A DNA stretch of 64,000 bases from Phoebastria nigripes. Its lineage: Eukaryota > Chordata > Aves > Procellariiformes > Diomedeidae. The notes beneath the pieces are model-generated. The model had not been told where the DNA came from and made no database searches. It was given only the letters and a program-made list of their open reading frames with translations. The stretch spans positions 182,153 through 246,152 of the forward strand of contig JAYKAV010002780.1 in NCBI GenBank assembly GCA_035582835.1. The letters run 5' to 3'. The position numbers were made by a program, and so were the translations under genes. Of this stretch, positions 51,101-64,000 are shown piece after piece (within the stretch, counting starts at the first letter, position 1; every line of letters starts with the position of its first letter).

Positions 51101-54100
51101 TTCAAGTCATGCTTTTGAAGCTCAATTTAACAAAGCAAACAAATCTCCTTGTAGTGTTAACACAATTGTTCTCAGTGGTGAATTTTGATTTATGGGGAAA
51201 AAAACTTTAAGCGTATAAAGCTGGCTGTTTGGGATCTAAATGGAAGAAAAGAATATGATTCATAATGGCTGTAATTTGAAAGCTGCGTGTTGTTACAAGT
51301 AAAAGTGGGTTTAAAAGACTCACTTGCAATTACTTCCTACTTTGGATTCTAGTTTAAATGCCTTTTGGTTTATTCTGGTATAATTTGGCATTTTTCCGAA
51401 AGAGTATAAAAGCATGGTTTCTAAGAACGTTTCAGAAGCCAGATAAGCAATGATAAGAATTAGGTTTAGAGCCCAATCCTGATAACACTAGTGCAGGCTA
51501 ATTGATCTTGTGAAACTGCTCAGAGGTATATAACTTACAAGGATAAGAGTTTGTAGAGCTGGAGCCCGTATGAATAGTGACAGATACTATCTGACTCGTA
51601 AAAGTAGTTTTTCCTCAGACAGCACAGAAAGGCTGCTGGGAAGCTCCTGATAGCCCAGCCCCGGGGAGTCTCCCTGTAACCCATTCCCGGCAGTGTGACA
51701 GTAAGTGACAGAACCCCTTGTGGGGTGTGAGACGTACAGATAAAACAAGATGAATTTAGACTCTTAACAGTAGTAATAGCTTGGGTACAAAGAAAAGATG
51801 AAAAACAGTCGTATGAGAAAGTACACTGTAAAATCTGTGTGATAAACACAAACATTTGTCAAGAGAGCCATCGTTATAGAGGTGAAGTACAACATGTGAA
51901 AGGCAGAAAATGTCAGAAAAACTCTTCATCCTATTCTGACATTCATCTAGGTTCTCTTTTGTTTATTTTGAGGTATAGAAATAGCATGCCAAAGCTTATA
52001 AAATAGTGATAGCACTGCTTTGTCTCTAGAAGATTTGTTTGGGTTTCTGCTGATAAATTATTAAAGAGATCTCAGCTGCCCTGTGTCACAGGATTTCTTG
52101 GTAGCGTGAGTGTAAGTACCTGAGGGGTAATTAAGATTGGGTTTAGAGAACCTAATGGGGGGTAAATGCTTTCCCTGTTGTGTGACCACAAACCATCTCT
52201 CTCTGTTTCCCCATTTGCAAACTGAGAATAATAAGCCTTATGAAATTCATAATTTATGAATGAGCTAAGCGGTGTTTTCAAAGTATATTCTTTACTATTG
52301 GTGCATAACTCTTGTCTCTGGATCTTTGTTTCCTAGCATGCAGTGCTCTCAGTTTGGGGCTGGCTCCCTTTTGCAAAAGCAATCTGAGTGAATAAAACAC
52401 AAACCAGGGTTAAGACTGGCTTTCACGAGCTAGCTCATGTAAAGTAGAAATACAATCCTCAAAATATATCAGGCTGTGGGTGAAATGTTTCCTCCTGGAA
52501 TCATTGCTACATTATGATTACAGCTTTTTCTGTCAGTTTGCACTGTATATCCTTGCTCTAGCTTCCCCTCCTGTACAGTTGCTTACCTTCCTGCTGGGGG
52601 GTGGCTTTTTTCAGAAACCTCCAGTGGATTCCTTGTCCTTCACTGAAAGGATTTTTTTGCTTACTCGTTTTTGCATAACCTGCTGAACAGTTCCGTGGTT
52701 TGCTGTGGCATTTTACTACTTTGCTTGCATCTGCCTGTTTTTCTTTGGTACTTTGACAAACACCCTGAAGTTTCAGTACTGACCCCAGGGATTATCAGTG
52801 GCACAATTATTCTTGGTGTGCCAAATCCAAGCTGGCTGTCTCTGGCCTCTGCAAAGTTATCCCAGGTGCTTGCGGTGAAGTGTTGTTCTTACCTCTTCCT
52901 ACAAATTCATGAGCTGTAGAGCAGGTGAAGCTCTGTTTGCACCAAATATGTATCCTCTCTACAGTAANTTCACGCTGATGCTTGCTTTGAGAGCCCTGTT
53001 ACTGCTGTCTTAGTGCCTGGGTGTTTACTGCAGTTCCCTCATCCCCTAGAGTTTCTTCCTCTTTCATCAGTGCATGCCGAGGGTCAGAATTACATGAGTT
53101 GCTTTTTTAATACAACTTTATTTAAGAACTCATCGCAGTGGAGGTATGCCAGGTTCATGAGTCCTCAGCACAGAATTCTTCCGTTTCTCATTTTTTACAG
53201 AAGGTGTACAGAGAGATCTTTTTTCTTTAATCCATAGACCTGTGATGATTAGAGTGCCTGGGCAAGGGATATTGATCTAGGAGGACAATCAGCTATTACT
53301 TTGTTTCATTTAACTGTTCAAGATGTGTNTGGACCCTCGGATCTCTGCTTCCCATTCTTGATGATGATTAAAAGAAAATAGGTTTTTGAAAAGCTTTAAA
53401 GTTCCCTCAAGGAGTTAGGTGGAGATGGCAAAGTCTAGCAAGAAGGTCCACTGCTCTTTGAGTACTGTAGATGCCTGAGTTACAATACCCAGAAGTGCTC
53501 AAAGAGTTTGTTGGTTTGCTGCGGCTGACCAGGTTTTCCCATTGAGTTAAACGGGAAGTATAGAAAAAAGAATATCTTGAAGAGTGTGCATCATCGAGCA
53601 AAGCATTTGTGCAAACACCGATATATTTCAACATCATGGTCTTAGCAGTTATCTGCTTTGTTGTAGATACCAGTGTTCCTCTGAGAGTCCCAAACAAAGC
53701 TCAGGAAAACATTGGTTTCTTACAGATAGTTCAGATGGTGTTGCAAGGTCAGGTGTACAGGAGACCTTCCAGGATACATTAAGAAATCTATTTCCAGCTG
53801 GCACAAAGTCATTAAACTTGTAATATCACTGATAAGAGGAAGGCTTTTTGTTTCTGATGTTTCCATCAGTCAGTTGTCAGGAAAACCCCAGGACTCCAAC
53901 CCATTCTGTGTATCAGAAAATGGTATCCATATTTGAAATTACTACATGTAAGAATGAGAGTTTCTTTGAGAAAATGTTGTATGTTAACAAGAAAGAATAA
54001 ATCATGAACTGTGAGTGCTAGACACTGCGAGTCAAAAATCCCCAAAATCCACAATTTAAAAAAGCCTCGCTCTTGTGATTTTGAAACATGATTTTTCTTT

Positions 54101-57100
54101 CTGGCTTTTTCCATGATTTTACAGTGCTTGGTGTTAGCATTGTGGTTTAGTTTGGTGTGAACAAAAATGTTCAAAAATTTTTATATTTCTTAATGTTCCT
54201 TTCCAGGAATGAGATCTCAAAATTGGAGCATTTCCATTTCCTATGTACACAAGAAGCGGCGTAGTTACACTTAGAAGGCTTCTTTAATGTTAAATAGACA
54301 TATTAACTGCATTGTGTTTACCCAAGCTGATAACCATTTGTTGGGTAATATATTACTTAAAAGAAAACACAATCAGTATGTTTAATTTAGCAACAGAACT
54401 GGTTAGCAGTGCTCTTATTTTACTTTCAACAAATCTATGTTTTTGATAAAATAATCTCTTGAATCGTATTAAGGAATGGATATTAAGCTGCATTACAAAA
54501 TCTGCTTTGGCTTGAACAAAAATGTGAAGCAGTTAACTTATTAAATTCTGCCAGTTGACAGTATTAATATTTGTGGTCCTGTGTANACTAATGGTATGAA
54601 CAGGCATTTAATAACCATCTCTTAAATTCTTATAGTTCTTTGAGAATTTTTACTATGGAACACATGCGATACTTTATGTGAATGGGGAAAAAAGTTCTTT
54701 AAAAGCATCTGAACAAGCTGTCCGAGAATTAGGAAGAAGCACTGAAGGAACAACTTGGGATCTGTATTTGGTGCTGCGTTGTGCCCTCTAAGTGTTGGGG
54801 GCTCTAATAACTACACAGCTACTGACTCTCTAGGATGTTCTTAGTCAAATCATTAGAATTTCTTACATTCATGTCCTCATCTGTAATCACGTGTAAGAGT
54901 GCTTTCCCAGGATAGTCCTTGCCCATACGCACATTCCACTGGAAAGCTGTGCATGCACCAAAATCATGCACTTCGAAGCTTTGCTTTAGGCATATTCTCA
55001 AAATAAACGGGAGCCCTGTTTCTCACACCTCATTTCCTCTCAATTGCCTTGGTTTGACGTGAAGGTCCTTGGAGTTTGCTTTTGTCACCTTTAAGTCTTC
55101 AGTCTTCAAAAAGATCTCATTTTGAGTTTGGCTTATCTTTATATCTTCAGAAGCTGTTTATTTTGTTACTGCTGCTGCTTCATTTTTTCTGTCTCCATCC
55201 TATTCCTTCAGGAAGTCTTGACTGCTCTTTGTTTCCTCAAATTCCCATGTAATTGTTCTTTTTGTTCCCTGACTGTTGTCATTGCTTCTCCCTGGTCTTC
55301 AGGTGATGCCCTTACTGCTATGGAGTCATAGTACCAGTGGGCAGGCTAATTCTCTGTCNTCTAGGACGTTCCACATAGCTTGAGAAGTTTAGCAATAAAG
55401 TCTATAGTACTTTGCAGTTGTGGGCAGTCACAGCATTTGAGAGTCATGCAGAAACCAGGATTTGAGATGTGCTATTTTGCTAGAGAGGTTTTATTTCCTA
55501 AACTGTCATTTGTGGCTGAATGTATCCCAATACCCTCAGGACAAGGAGCTCGCAAAGGTCATATTTTTTGGACAGTTCTTAGACAAATGTGGTTTAATTT
55601 TTGCAGGATGGCTGACTAGAGAANGTGTAGGCTCCAGTTCTCCTGCAGTAGGAGACTGGGAAGCAACCAAAAGGCTTCTCNCTTATGAACGCACAGCTGA
55701 TCATTTATTTTGGGATGTGCTGCTTTCACTTGTTTGAGTGCTTTGCCTGTGAGAATGGATCCTAATGGAGAAAAGTTAGTTATGATATCAGAGAGAGGAA
55801 GAATTACTTTCCAGGCTTTATGTGGCAGCTCTAAACTTTTTTCCCCTCCAGGCATTGGAACTTGTGTTTAAAAAAAGAAAACAAACAGTTTGTGTACTTG
55901 AGCATATCAAAAAGGAATGCCTTCACTGCACATACCAGCTATAAAAAGAAAAGGCCGATTCTTCTTAGAAAATAGAAAGCCATTACGTTTAGAATCTATC
56001 TTGCCTGTGTGTTATGGTTCCTTTTTTTAATTCTATATTTAGAAATAAAGATCTTTTTAATTTCATAAGATTTCAACTGCTGCTTTTGCTCATTTGTTCT
56101 CTCATGGAACTTAACATTTTCTGCGTCTACTATTACGATTGTGTCTTCTGGGATCTTAGAAATAGGCTGATGACTAGGGATGTGGAATAAGCAATAGAAA
56201 TAGGTGAATTGAAGAATGATTTTCTTTCTATAAATGTTTGGTAATAGAGGGGAAAGTGCAACAAAAAGGCATTTAAAAAGAGAAAAGATTTGAAATAGAA
56301 TGTGTTAAGGTTTTGCTTACAAACATCACTTTCTTTAAAGAGGATTATTTACTGAGCTAAAATCATTTCAATTGCTTTGAAAAAAATATGCATGCGGAAA
56401 CATAGGGCTTCTTTCAGTCAAGTCTCCATTTATCTAAAAGCTTACCTCCTTTTTTCTTTCTAAAGAACTTGAATATGGGGAAGGTAGATGTGTTTGTAAA
56501 GTTTAAGCTTGTCCATTGTAGACATGCTTTCTGAAATATTAACTTAATTACGTTAAAATCTAAATTCTCATTGTTAATACCTCTTATGTAAAGTAGCAGC
56601 TTGCCCAGGAATTTCATTCTCCTTCGGGATTAAGCGTGATGAGACTAATGTTTGAGTGAAGTCTTCACAGAAAATATGTATGCTTCAAGTAAGTGAAAGA
56701 ATGACTCACCAGGTGGAATGATGGACCAGTCTGATGATGAAGTGCACTGTGGAGATACACTGAAAAGCCTTGGCCACTGGTAGTAAGCAGAGATAATGCA
56801 GGCATGTTCACGGGAGTAGAGCTAACTACATTCAGTGTAAATGGTTCCTCCTCTTTTTCAGCTGGATATATTGTTTTTTCACATTTTGCTCTAAATTAAC
56901 ATAAAATGTGGCTGCATATAAACACACTGTTGTGATTAATCTCAAAATGGCTCCATTATTCTGCCAGGCGAGATAATTTGAGATGGGTTAGATATTTCAC
57001 TTTTTTTAATATACTTTTAATTTCTTTCAGAACATAGGGGATGGAAGGAGACTGGAAAACGGGAGATTTCCTAAAGCTTAACTGTCATCATTCGTAGAAA

Positions 57101-60100
57101 AAGGAATAAGTTTACCCCACTAAAGTTTTTCCTAGTGAATAGCCCAAATGATGATGGCAGTGGGAAGCCTTTCTCAGCAGGGAGAGGAAGATCATTGTCA
57201 TCTTCATGTAATCTGACATTCTTAGGCAATTGTCTTGTATTACATCCAGTCTGATTTGATAATGAGCCTGATAATCCCCTGAAACGGGGATGCAGCTCTT
57301 GCCCACTTTTTTCTCTCTTTTTTCTCTATCATCTTGCAGTCTAGCAGTAATGTAGTGAATCGGCTTCCAAGAGGAAGCTCATCTGTATTTTTGGGAAGGG
57401 ATTTCTGTTGGGCAAGTAGGCTGGTTCCTGATAACTAGATCGAATGCAGTCAGGAACAGCGAGTGTTCCTGCTGAGGAACAATTTCCTTCCTCTTGAAAC
57501 AAAAGTAGTGTACAGGTTGGTGTCCGTCCTTGCCCAGGACACAGTTGTGGCCCAGACTTGAGATACTGTTCTGATGCACACCACCTCTGACAGCCCTGTG
57601 TCCGAGACGCGANCCTCTGGGCTTCTAATTTTGACTGGCTGTCCAAAAATAGGCTAGGGAATAAATTTAATTAAGGGAGGCTCCATGGAGTCCTTAGTGT
57701 GGTGGGAATTTCCTTCTTGAAATTGCTGAATGCTGGTTCAAGGCATTTTATTAACAGTATGGCAGAAGCATTGGCACTGTACCAAAAGCATTGCTGCTGC
57801 TGAGGATAAGCATTTTGGCTGAGAACTGCCATCATTCCTAAGACACTTCTCCTGTTTCTGTGAAGTACTAGCTAGAAGAAGTACCTCTCAGGAAGAGAAA
57901 TGATGGTGCATTATTCAGATACTCCTATGGATTGTAATACTTAAGGGGGAAAAGGAGGGATGAACCCCATACTGCAAAGGGAGAATTGAGAAGACACTGC
58001 TCTGAGCAGCTCAGAATGAATTCCCAAAGGGAAGGAAATTCAAGACAGTTAAATTTGACAGTTTCCCTGTCCTGCTTTGAAGCTGAAATACCAGAAAGCA
58101 GCGTGCAAGTGATAGGTAGATGTAAGATGTGAATTATGGATACAAGGATCGCTATGGGCTTGTTCAGTCCTGCGCATAAACGATACCCATTTAGAAGTCT
58201 ACTAAGATGCAATAGTAGAAGAATATTTTTAATGCTGAAAAGTGTGTTTTGCTCAGAGTACTTGTGGTCTTGATCAAATGCCCAGCCGTTCCTAAAATGT
58301 TCATTAATATTACAATAAGTACATTTACAAGACTGAGGTCACTTAACAAAGTATAGGGAAGAGTAGGTGCTGTATTTCTTCCTTTGTAAAATAATTACTA
58401 CAACTTGCAGTTGTTAAAGACTATGATCACCAGTTTTCTAATAGGAAAATTCATTTAAGTCAGTACTTTGGCAGGTGTTCATATTTTGTGGAAAGATCTA
58501 TCTTCCAGATTGCTAATGAATGGCCAAGCAAGTATCTAGATAGTTAATAATGCTGCTTAATTGCCAGAGTCAGATAAAGCTGCCATCTAATTTATTGCTA
58601 TTCTGAGCATCTGAACACTAGAAGAATGATAAACCATGAGGAAGCCTTATGAGACGGTTGGTTAGTTGAAGTCATTGCCTGCAGTTTATACATTTCTCTT
58701 GCTAGCAGGTGATCCTTCTAACATTTCCCTGCTTTGGCAGAAAATCAGACATGCGGTCGTACCCCCTGCTGCCCCCGCTTCCACTAGGCAGCTGTTTTCA
58801 AAGTAATATACCTTCCCAAGACACTGCGCAGCCAAGAGTTTTCTTCCTGAGATTATGTATCCATAGTGCACTAGAAAAGGATGTTGTGTTTTCCTGCATA
58901 CACCTAATGGAACATAAATACGTCCACAAATGTGTGTCAGTCAAACATCTGGACTGTATATAGCTTTTCAACACGGATGGAAAGAAGTGACGTGCTGTGC
59001 AGAGCATGCTGCAAAGGAAAAGGTTGCTGATCTGGGCAATCGGTTGATTTATCCAAGTGATCATCAGCAGATGCAAATGTCACTTAAGGATTAAATGATT
59101 TTAGGAAAAAAGCTCTTTGCAGGTGATGGAATGGATGAAGAAATAATACGACACATGGAAACCTGAATCTGACTCTGTCAGTCATGCAGCAGGACAGGCC
59201 TCGGTTGTAAGCGGGTTTAACAAAATTGTCTTATAGTGCCATGTTCACTTGACAAGTAAAATCCCAGGGCTCCCTGTCTGGGAATGACCACAAGTATTCA
59301 GGGTAAATACCAAGAAAAATGTTAGAATTCTGCTTATCAAATTAAGGATAAATCCTGTCCCATGCAGTACAGGAGGACTCAGTCCATGCTCAGGACCTTT
59401 TCATGAATTAATTGCCTTTATCTGGGAATTACTGGAAAAGAGGTTCATGGGCTTTTCCACTGTATGTGCTATTAAGCTGTCTGGAGACAGTTATGGCCTT
59501 TTTCAGATCTGCATCCCTCTGACAGTAGTAAATTCCCGTGTCACCGCTCAGGAGCAAGTAGACAACAGAGGTGAAAAATTATGCTAATGAATTGCAATAA
59601 CCAGTCCCTTTTTATGAGAGCGCTTATGCGTAAGATCCTGAATCCAAAGTGTTATATTACCTTGTACAGCTTTTTGTTGATAAGCTACAGCAAACTAAAC
59701 ACAGCTAGCAGTTAAATACAGCTTTATACTTCTGAAGAGGCCCTTTGGAACAAAGTGAAGTATATGGGTAAAATTGTTAAAGCGTTAGATAAGGTTCTCA
59801 GGTTACCATGGTTACTTGAAAATTTTGCATTGTATCATAGATTAGGATGCATAGGATGAAGTAGCCAAAACAACTAGGAAGTCCAATGCATATAAACTAC
59901 ATTTTCAAACCACACAGCATTGCCAAATAGAAAGACAAATAGCTCAGGATATTGGCTGCTGACAAATCTATGAATCAATAAAGAGAGGCCTGAAGGAGAT
60001 TTAGAACATATGTGATTTGAAATCCTGCATTATTCTGGAGTTACAATCTTAATTTTTAAAGACAAATGAAAAAAAAAAAGAAAAATCCTCAGTAATGTAA

Positions 60101-60553
60101 AGAGTGGAATGATTTTTCCATAAGCTCTTTCTGGTATTGAAATCTGACATTTGGCTTTGAGACCTTCAACAAAGAAGGTTGATGAAACATGGATAATACA
60201 TTTCATGCACTTAGGCTGGCAGTAGCACTTACACTGGAAGCAGTTTATTCCCATGGAAACCTATTTGCATTTGGGCCAGAAGTGACTTTTTTCCCCCTCT
60301 GTTAGGGCTGCTGATGTTTTAGCATAATATAATTGCTGTATATTGACAGCAGATTTGAAAAGTATTTTTTAAACGTTGAGTAGCTGAGCATATGTATAAT
60401 GGAGATGTAGTCTGTGCAGTTTTTCTGTGTATGATGGAGGCATGTTGCTGAAAAATGCAAGGCAGCTTTTGATCTTCTATTATTTATCCCTAAAAGAAAG
60501 AAAAAAATGTGAATTAAAATAAGTTTATCCCAAAAAAATTCTTTTTTAAACAG

Positions 60554-60677
60554 GTGACAAAAGAACTGAAACAGTACGACAATAAAATTATAGAGTGCAA
60601 GTTTGAGAACAATAGCTGGGTCTTCATGAGACAGAGAATAGACAAAAGCTTTCCGAATGCCTACAGCACTGCCATGG
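60554..60677 (+). CDS. RNGTT: RNGTT coding exon (OB-fold, guanylyltransferase motif VI)
   Basis: The exon encodes 41 residues ([20 protein letters not shown], then [21 protein letters not shown]) plus the first base of an Ala codon. It corresponds to about residues 503-543. The pattern W-x3-R-x-R-x-D-K-x2-P-N is capping-enzyme motif VI in the OB-fold lid. Its Arg and Lys residues (RQRIDK, about 528-533) close over the bound GTP and help form the enzyme-GMP intermediate. The acceptor is TTTTTTAAACAG (to 60553); the donor GTGAGT at 60678 matches the consensus. All motif VI key residues are intact, so the enzyme looks functional. Confidence 0.96.
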
Positions 60678-63568
60678 GTGAGTAGAATAATTTGCTTTAA
60701 AAGTTTTTCAGGCTCAAATTTTAATTTTTTAACTCTGTTCTAGTTTAAGGAGGAAAGGCACTCCGTGTTCTCATTTCTAGTTTGAGTCCTGGCTTCTCTA
60801 ACTTATTATAGCAATACCTCATCTTGCAAATGCTTGTGTCATGTTTGGCTTTTATATAGCATGAATCCTTTGGCTTCAGGGTTATTTGATGAAGTCAGTT
60901 AAACAAATTCTCTGATGCAGTATTTAACAGATAATGCAGAAGCAAGTGCCTACGTCTTTGTAGAACTGCAAACACTTGCTCAAAGAGACTTTAAATGGCA
61001 GGGCATGCCTTTTAAGTGAGACCCAAGGAAGTTTTTATTCATGATAGCATTGCAACAGCAGTTAANGAACAAGTATCAGTTCCCAGCATTGTGTTGGCTT
61101 GTCGGGATGTAATGCAAACCGGCACACTATGAGTTGAATTTGTTGAACAAAAACTCCATTATAATTTCACCTCTATTCAAAACACCAAAACCATTATTTG
61201 GCAGGTGGGCTAGAAAATTAATAGCAGAAAATGTCATCTTAAGTTTCTACAATAGTCGTACAAACAACGAAGACACAAACAAATGAAAGGTGGGGGTATA
61301 TCCCTGCAGAATTGTTAGACTTTTATGTTGTTCTACCAAAAAACATTTTTCCAAGTATTGTAAATTAAATGATGTTGTTTACTTTCAGGTGAAGTATAAG
61401 AGTTTGAATAGAAGTGTGCAAGGCTGAATAACAGTAGTCATGTTGATACTGACTTTTGTTAAGTGCCAAAATGAAGTTTAATCATATTTAAGACCATGCT
61501 ATTTACTAGGACGTGCGTAGATGATGTCGGATTTTCTCTGAACCATTCTACTTGCATTTCTGCCTGAGCAGTGAGTAGAATTTCCTGAATAAACAAAATG
61601 TGGTCATTTTGCCAGGAGATAATAAATCTGTTGGCACCTTAGGGAACCAGCACAGAATGTAGCTGAAATACTTGCTGAACAGTCCTGTCGGGAAAGAGGA
61701 ATGGGCCACAAAAGTCATACAAGTACAAGGACATCTCTTTGTCACCTTGACCTAAATTTCTCTTCTCTGTTTCACCTTATTGTTTCAATAGTTAGTTTTC
61801 CTTGGAGTTTTCTCTTCTTTGAGGAGTAGCATATTCTTCTTTCCTTTGTTCTTAAGAGCATGTGCAGCTGCACTTTTTCTCTTCTGATTTTCTCCATTTG
61901 TAGAGCAGTTATGTTATTCTTGACTTTTTTTTTCCTGCCAAAACATAATGAACTTCCTAAAAATAAAAATTAAAGGAAAATTAATTGCTACAGGAAGAAC
62001 TGTTTCGTAAGAAATATTTCAAATGTTCCATGGGAGTTTGCAGAACAGAAAGTTTTCTTTTGGCTTTAATTTTTCACTTTTGACCATTTTTCAAGATCTC
62101 CAAAAGTTGTATTTTCTCATTTGAGACTTCTGTTGTCCCCTTCTCTAGATCCTTTCTCCTCTATTTGGTTTCTCTTGATGAAAAACACTATTTGTTTTTC
62201 CCCATGGTTGAAACAGCAACAAAATAAGTACCTGTCTCTATCTTGCTTTTGGACTTTGATACCTTTCAAATTGAAAAGAGAAGGGCTTTTTGAGTGATTA
62301 AGCTAGGGCAGCCCTTAAAAGTTGAAATAAAGCTATACCAGCTACCTTGTGGCACAAATTCTATTCCTAAACTACTGATAATCATAACGCTTTCCAAATG
62401 CTGAAGTCACATACAATACAACTTTTAAAGCACCTCTTCACCAAAAATAAATGAGATAATCAAAAAGTAATGCTTGGAAGGTGTTTTATTAATTGCAAAG
62501 TAATGCTTTGAATGGTTCTGGAATTCTGCAGGAAAGGAAGGAATGTTTTTTNAGAGTCAGGAAATTATATGTTGATTGTTATTTGTAACAATGCTATATT
62601 GCAAGTACATTTTAAGGAGTCTTAATGTTGTTTAGTACTCTAGGGGGTCAATAGATTGTTTTGCATGGAAATTGCATCCATACTGTGGCCAATCCTTACA
62701 TGCTATAGATTATCCTCTAATCATTTTGTACTTTCTTCCAAGATAGTCATAGGATTCCTACTTAATTTCTTGCTCTTTATTTTCCTCACCTTCCCTAAGT
62801 CTCTCGGGAGGATTAATTAGAGCAATATAAAGTTACATAGGAAAAGTGTTAAAAATATTTTATTTGTTTTAAGAGAAGTAAGCCTTTTTATTTGTTCCAT
62901 AAAATCCTGTGCGCCATTACTTACAAACTGTGACCTGGGGAGTCATGTTGAGTAATCCAGGTGTGCTTATACGTGCCTGCCTTGGCCACTGTGCAGCACT
63001 ACGGCCTTTCCTCCATCATATGGTCTGGTGTGCTAGACATGTAGCTTGCTTGGTGTCAAGTCTTTCAGCCACATGAAGGTATATGGGTTTAAAAAAAAGC
63101 ACTGTGCATTGTGGGTTTATGGTATTTATAGTACTTAGTGGTGAAAAAAAAATGTTACCTTAATTCAAAGGTTTTCAGTATTAAGCCAGTCTTAATCCGT
63201 TAACTTTCTAGCTATTCGGATTTGATGGGTGTTTTAAAGGCTTGCGTTGCTGTTGCTTGCCTTAATCGGATGTCAGTTCTTGGCGTTTTTATAGTTGCCT
63301 CATGAAGCCTACACACGCATGCCTTTTGTTTGTTTTGAAAAGAGCGATTCCCGTGAGGTAGGGGCCCACTACGCTGCTTTGCTCTCTGGGGGGCAAAGCA
63401 GAGATACTTGACTCCTGACACAACCATCTTGTGAAAGTCCGCATTTAAGGCTGAATACTTGAGCCAAATTATGTTATTTATTTTGCAAAGAGGGGATGAA
63501 ACTGTTGAAGTGCTGACTACAACTACTACTACGGTTTAGTAACTTGAGAACATGTTCTTTGTTCCCAG
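60678..63568 (+). other. RNGTT: RNGTT last intron, 2.9 kb
   Basis: GT-AG intron between the motif VI exon and the terminal coding exon. It is AT-rich, with no recognised repeat, RNA gene or coding exon. Confidence 0.9.
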
Positions 63569-63732
63569 CTGTATGCAACAGCATCCAGAATCCAGTCACG
63601 AAGGAGATGCTGTTTGAGTTCATTGATAGATGTACAGCAGCTTCTCAAGGACAGACACGGAAACACCACCTTGATCCTGACACTGAACTCATGCCGCCCC
63701 CACCGCCCAAAAGGCCGCGTACCATAACATAA
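63569..63732 (+). CDS. RNGTT: RNGTT last coding exon with stop codon
   Basis: After a TTCTTTGTTCCCAG acceptor (63555-63568), CT completes the Ala codon. The exon then encodes [20 protein letters not shown] followed by a tail of 33 residues, ending with TAA at 63730-63732. The predicted residues are about 544-597, so the length matches the vertebrate capping enzyme exactly. The helix [15 protein letters not shown] packs against the OB-fold. The tail TRKHHLDPD...[12 protein letters not shown] is low-complexity, with a proline run next to basic residues resembling a nuclear localisation signal. An in-frame ATG occurs at 63544 inside the intron, but the splice acceptor and protein similarity set the exon boundary at 63569. 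Confidence 0.96.
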
Positions 63733-64000
63733 GGCCTTGGTCTCAGTGGATGGCGTGTTTACAGTTCTGCAGAAGGTGAAACGCAAGTGTGAAGGCTGGA
63801 AAAAAAGAAATCTGAATTGCTGTAAATACTTGGCTGTGGTTTTTTGAGTTGGTGGTTTGGTTTTTTTGTTTGGGTTTTTTTTTGTCTTTTCCCCAGATTC
63901 CACATACGAATGGACATTGTTTTGTAANTGATAAATTCAACCTTACCTTATGGTATTTGAAGATGAAATTTCCAAAGGTTTAGATAAGAACAGTACAATG
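63733..64000 (+). other. RNGTT: RNGTT 3' UTR (partial)
   Basis: Sequence after the stop codon to the window edge. It contains no AATAAA or ATTAAA, so the polyadenylation site should lie beyond position 64000. A T/G-rich low-complexity tract (63836-63888, runs of T broken by GG) is the only visible structure. A single N lies at 63928. Confidence 0.8.

Larger units (their letters stand above)
32354..60553 (+). other. RNGTT: RNGTT intron, 28.2 kb
   Basis: GT-AG intron between the 67-nt and 124-nt exons. Recognised contents are the G-run after the donor, a T/GGTT tract, a 29-nt tandem repeat, a poly-T/poly-G tract, one degraded CR1 (41.4-42.15 kb) and a speculative alternative exon at 54636. I see nothing identifiable in 32730-34100, 34179-40997, 41038-41397, 42149-54635 and 55010-60553 apart from short AT-rich simple sequence. 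Confidence 0.9.

Noticed and set aside
56731..56763. TGATGA and CTGA boxes suggesting a C/D snoRNA
   Set aside because: The boxes are only about 25 nt apart, there is no terminal stem, and the space is too short for a guide RNA.
63544..63568. Extension of the last RNGTT exon to the ATG at 63544
   Set aside because: The residues MRTCSLFP are encoded by the intron polypyrimidine tract; the CAG acceptor at 63566-63568 restores the Ala codon and matches the known protein.
1..64000. CRISPR arrays, operons, phage or plasmid genes, endogenous retroviral proviruses
   Set aside because: No regular spaced repeats, no dense coding and no paired LTRs with gag/pol-like frames could be recognised; all retroelement sequence seen is LINE-type CR1/L3.

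Overview
The window is vertebrate nuclear DNA, most likely from a bird. It is AT-rich and almost entirely intronic, with no bacterial, phage or plasmid traits. The avian call rests on several CR1 LINE copies ending in the typical ATTCTATGATTCT-type tail and on the absence of any recognisable Alu or L1 sequence; a crocodilian or turtle is possible but less likely.

The one protein-coding gene I can support is the 3' part of RNGTT, the nuclear mRNA-capping enzyme, on the + strand. Four exons are visible at 1596-1696, 32287-32353, 60554-60677 and 63569-63732. Their splice phases join into one frame encoding the last 151 residues: nucleotidyltransferase motif V (ILKWKPP), the OB-fold with motif VI (RQRIDK), and the proline/basic tail ending at TAA 63730-63732. 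The 3' UTR runs off the right edge, and the upstream exons lie left of the window.

The introns measure 30.6 kb, 28.2 kb and 2.9 kb. The first holds most of the accessory content: an internally deleted CR1 (8.07-9.29 kb), a younger CR1 (11.85-12.64 kb), an old antisense CR1/L3-type reverse-transcriptase relic (20.6-21.6 kb), a 33-bp-stem RNA hairpin at 25913-25997 that is almost certainly a pre-microRNA (my recall says miR-1451), a minus-strand CR1 (28.2-28.87 kb), and a CR1 interrupted by a 325-N gap (30.93-31.58 kb). The second intron holds one more degraded CR1 (41.4-42.15 kb), homopolymer/simple repeats, and a phase-compatible candidate alternative terminal exon near 54.64 kb.

The strongest non-obvious element is the sense-strand intronic miRNA hairpin, which would be co-transcribed with RNGTT. 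Also worth noting is the 67-nt exon at 32287-32353: it is isolated between two giant introns, and skipping it would give an immediate stop codon. I found no unprecedented system; most other open frames look like chance or CR1 remnants.
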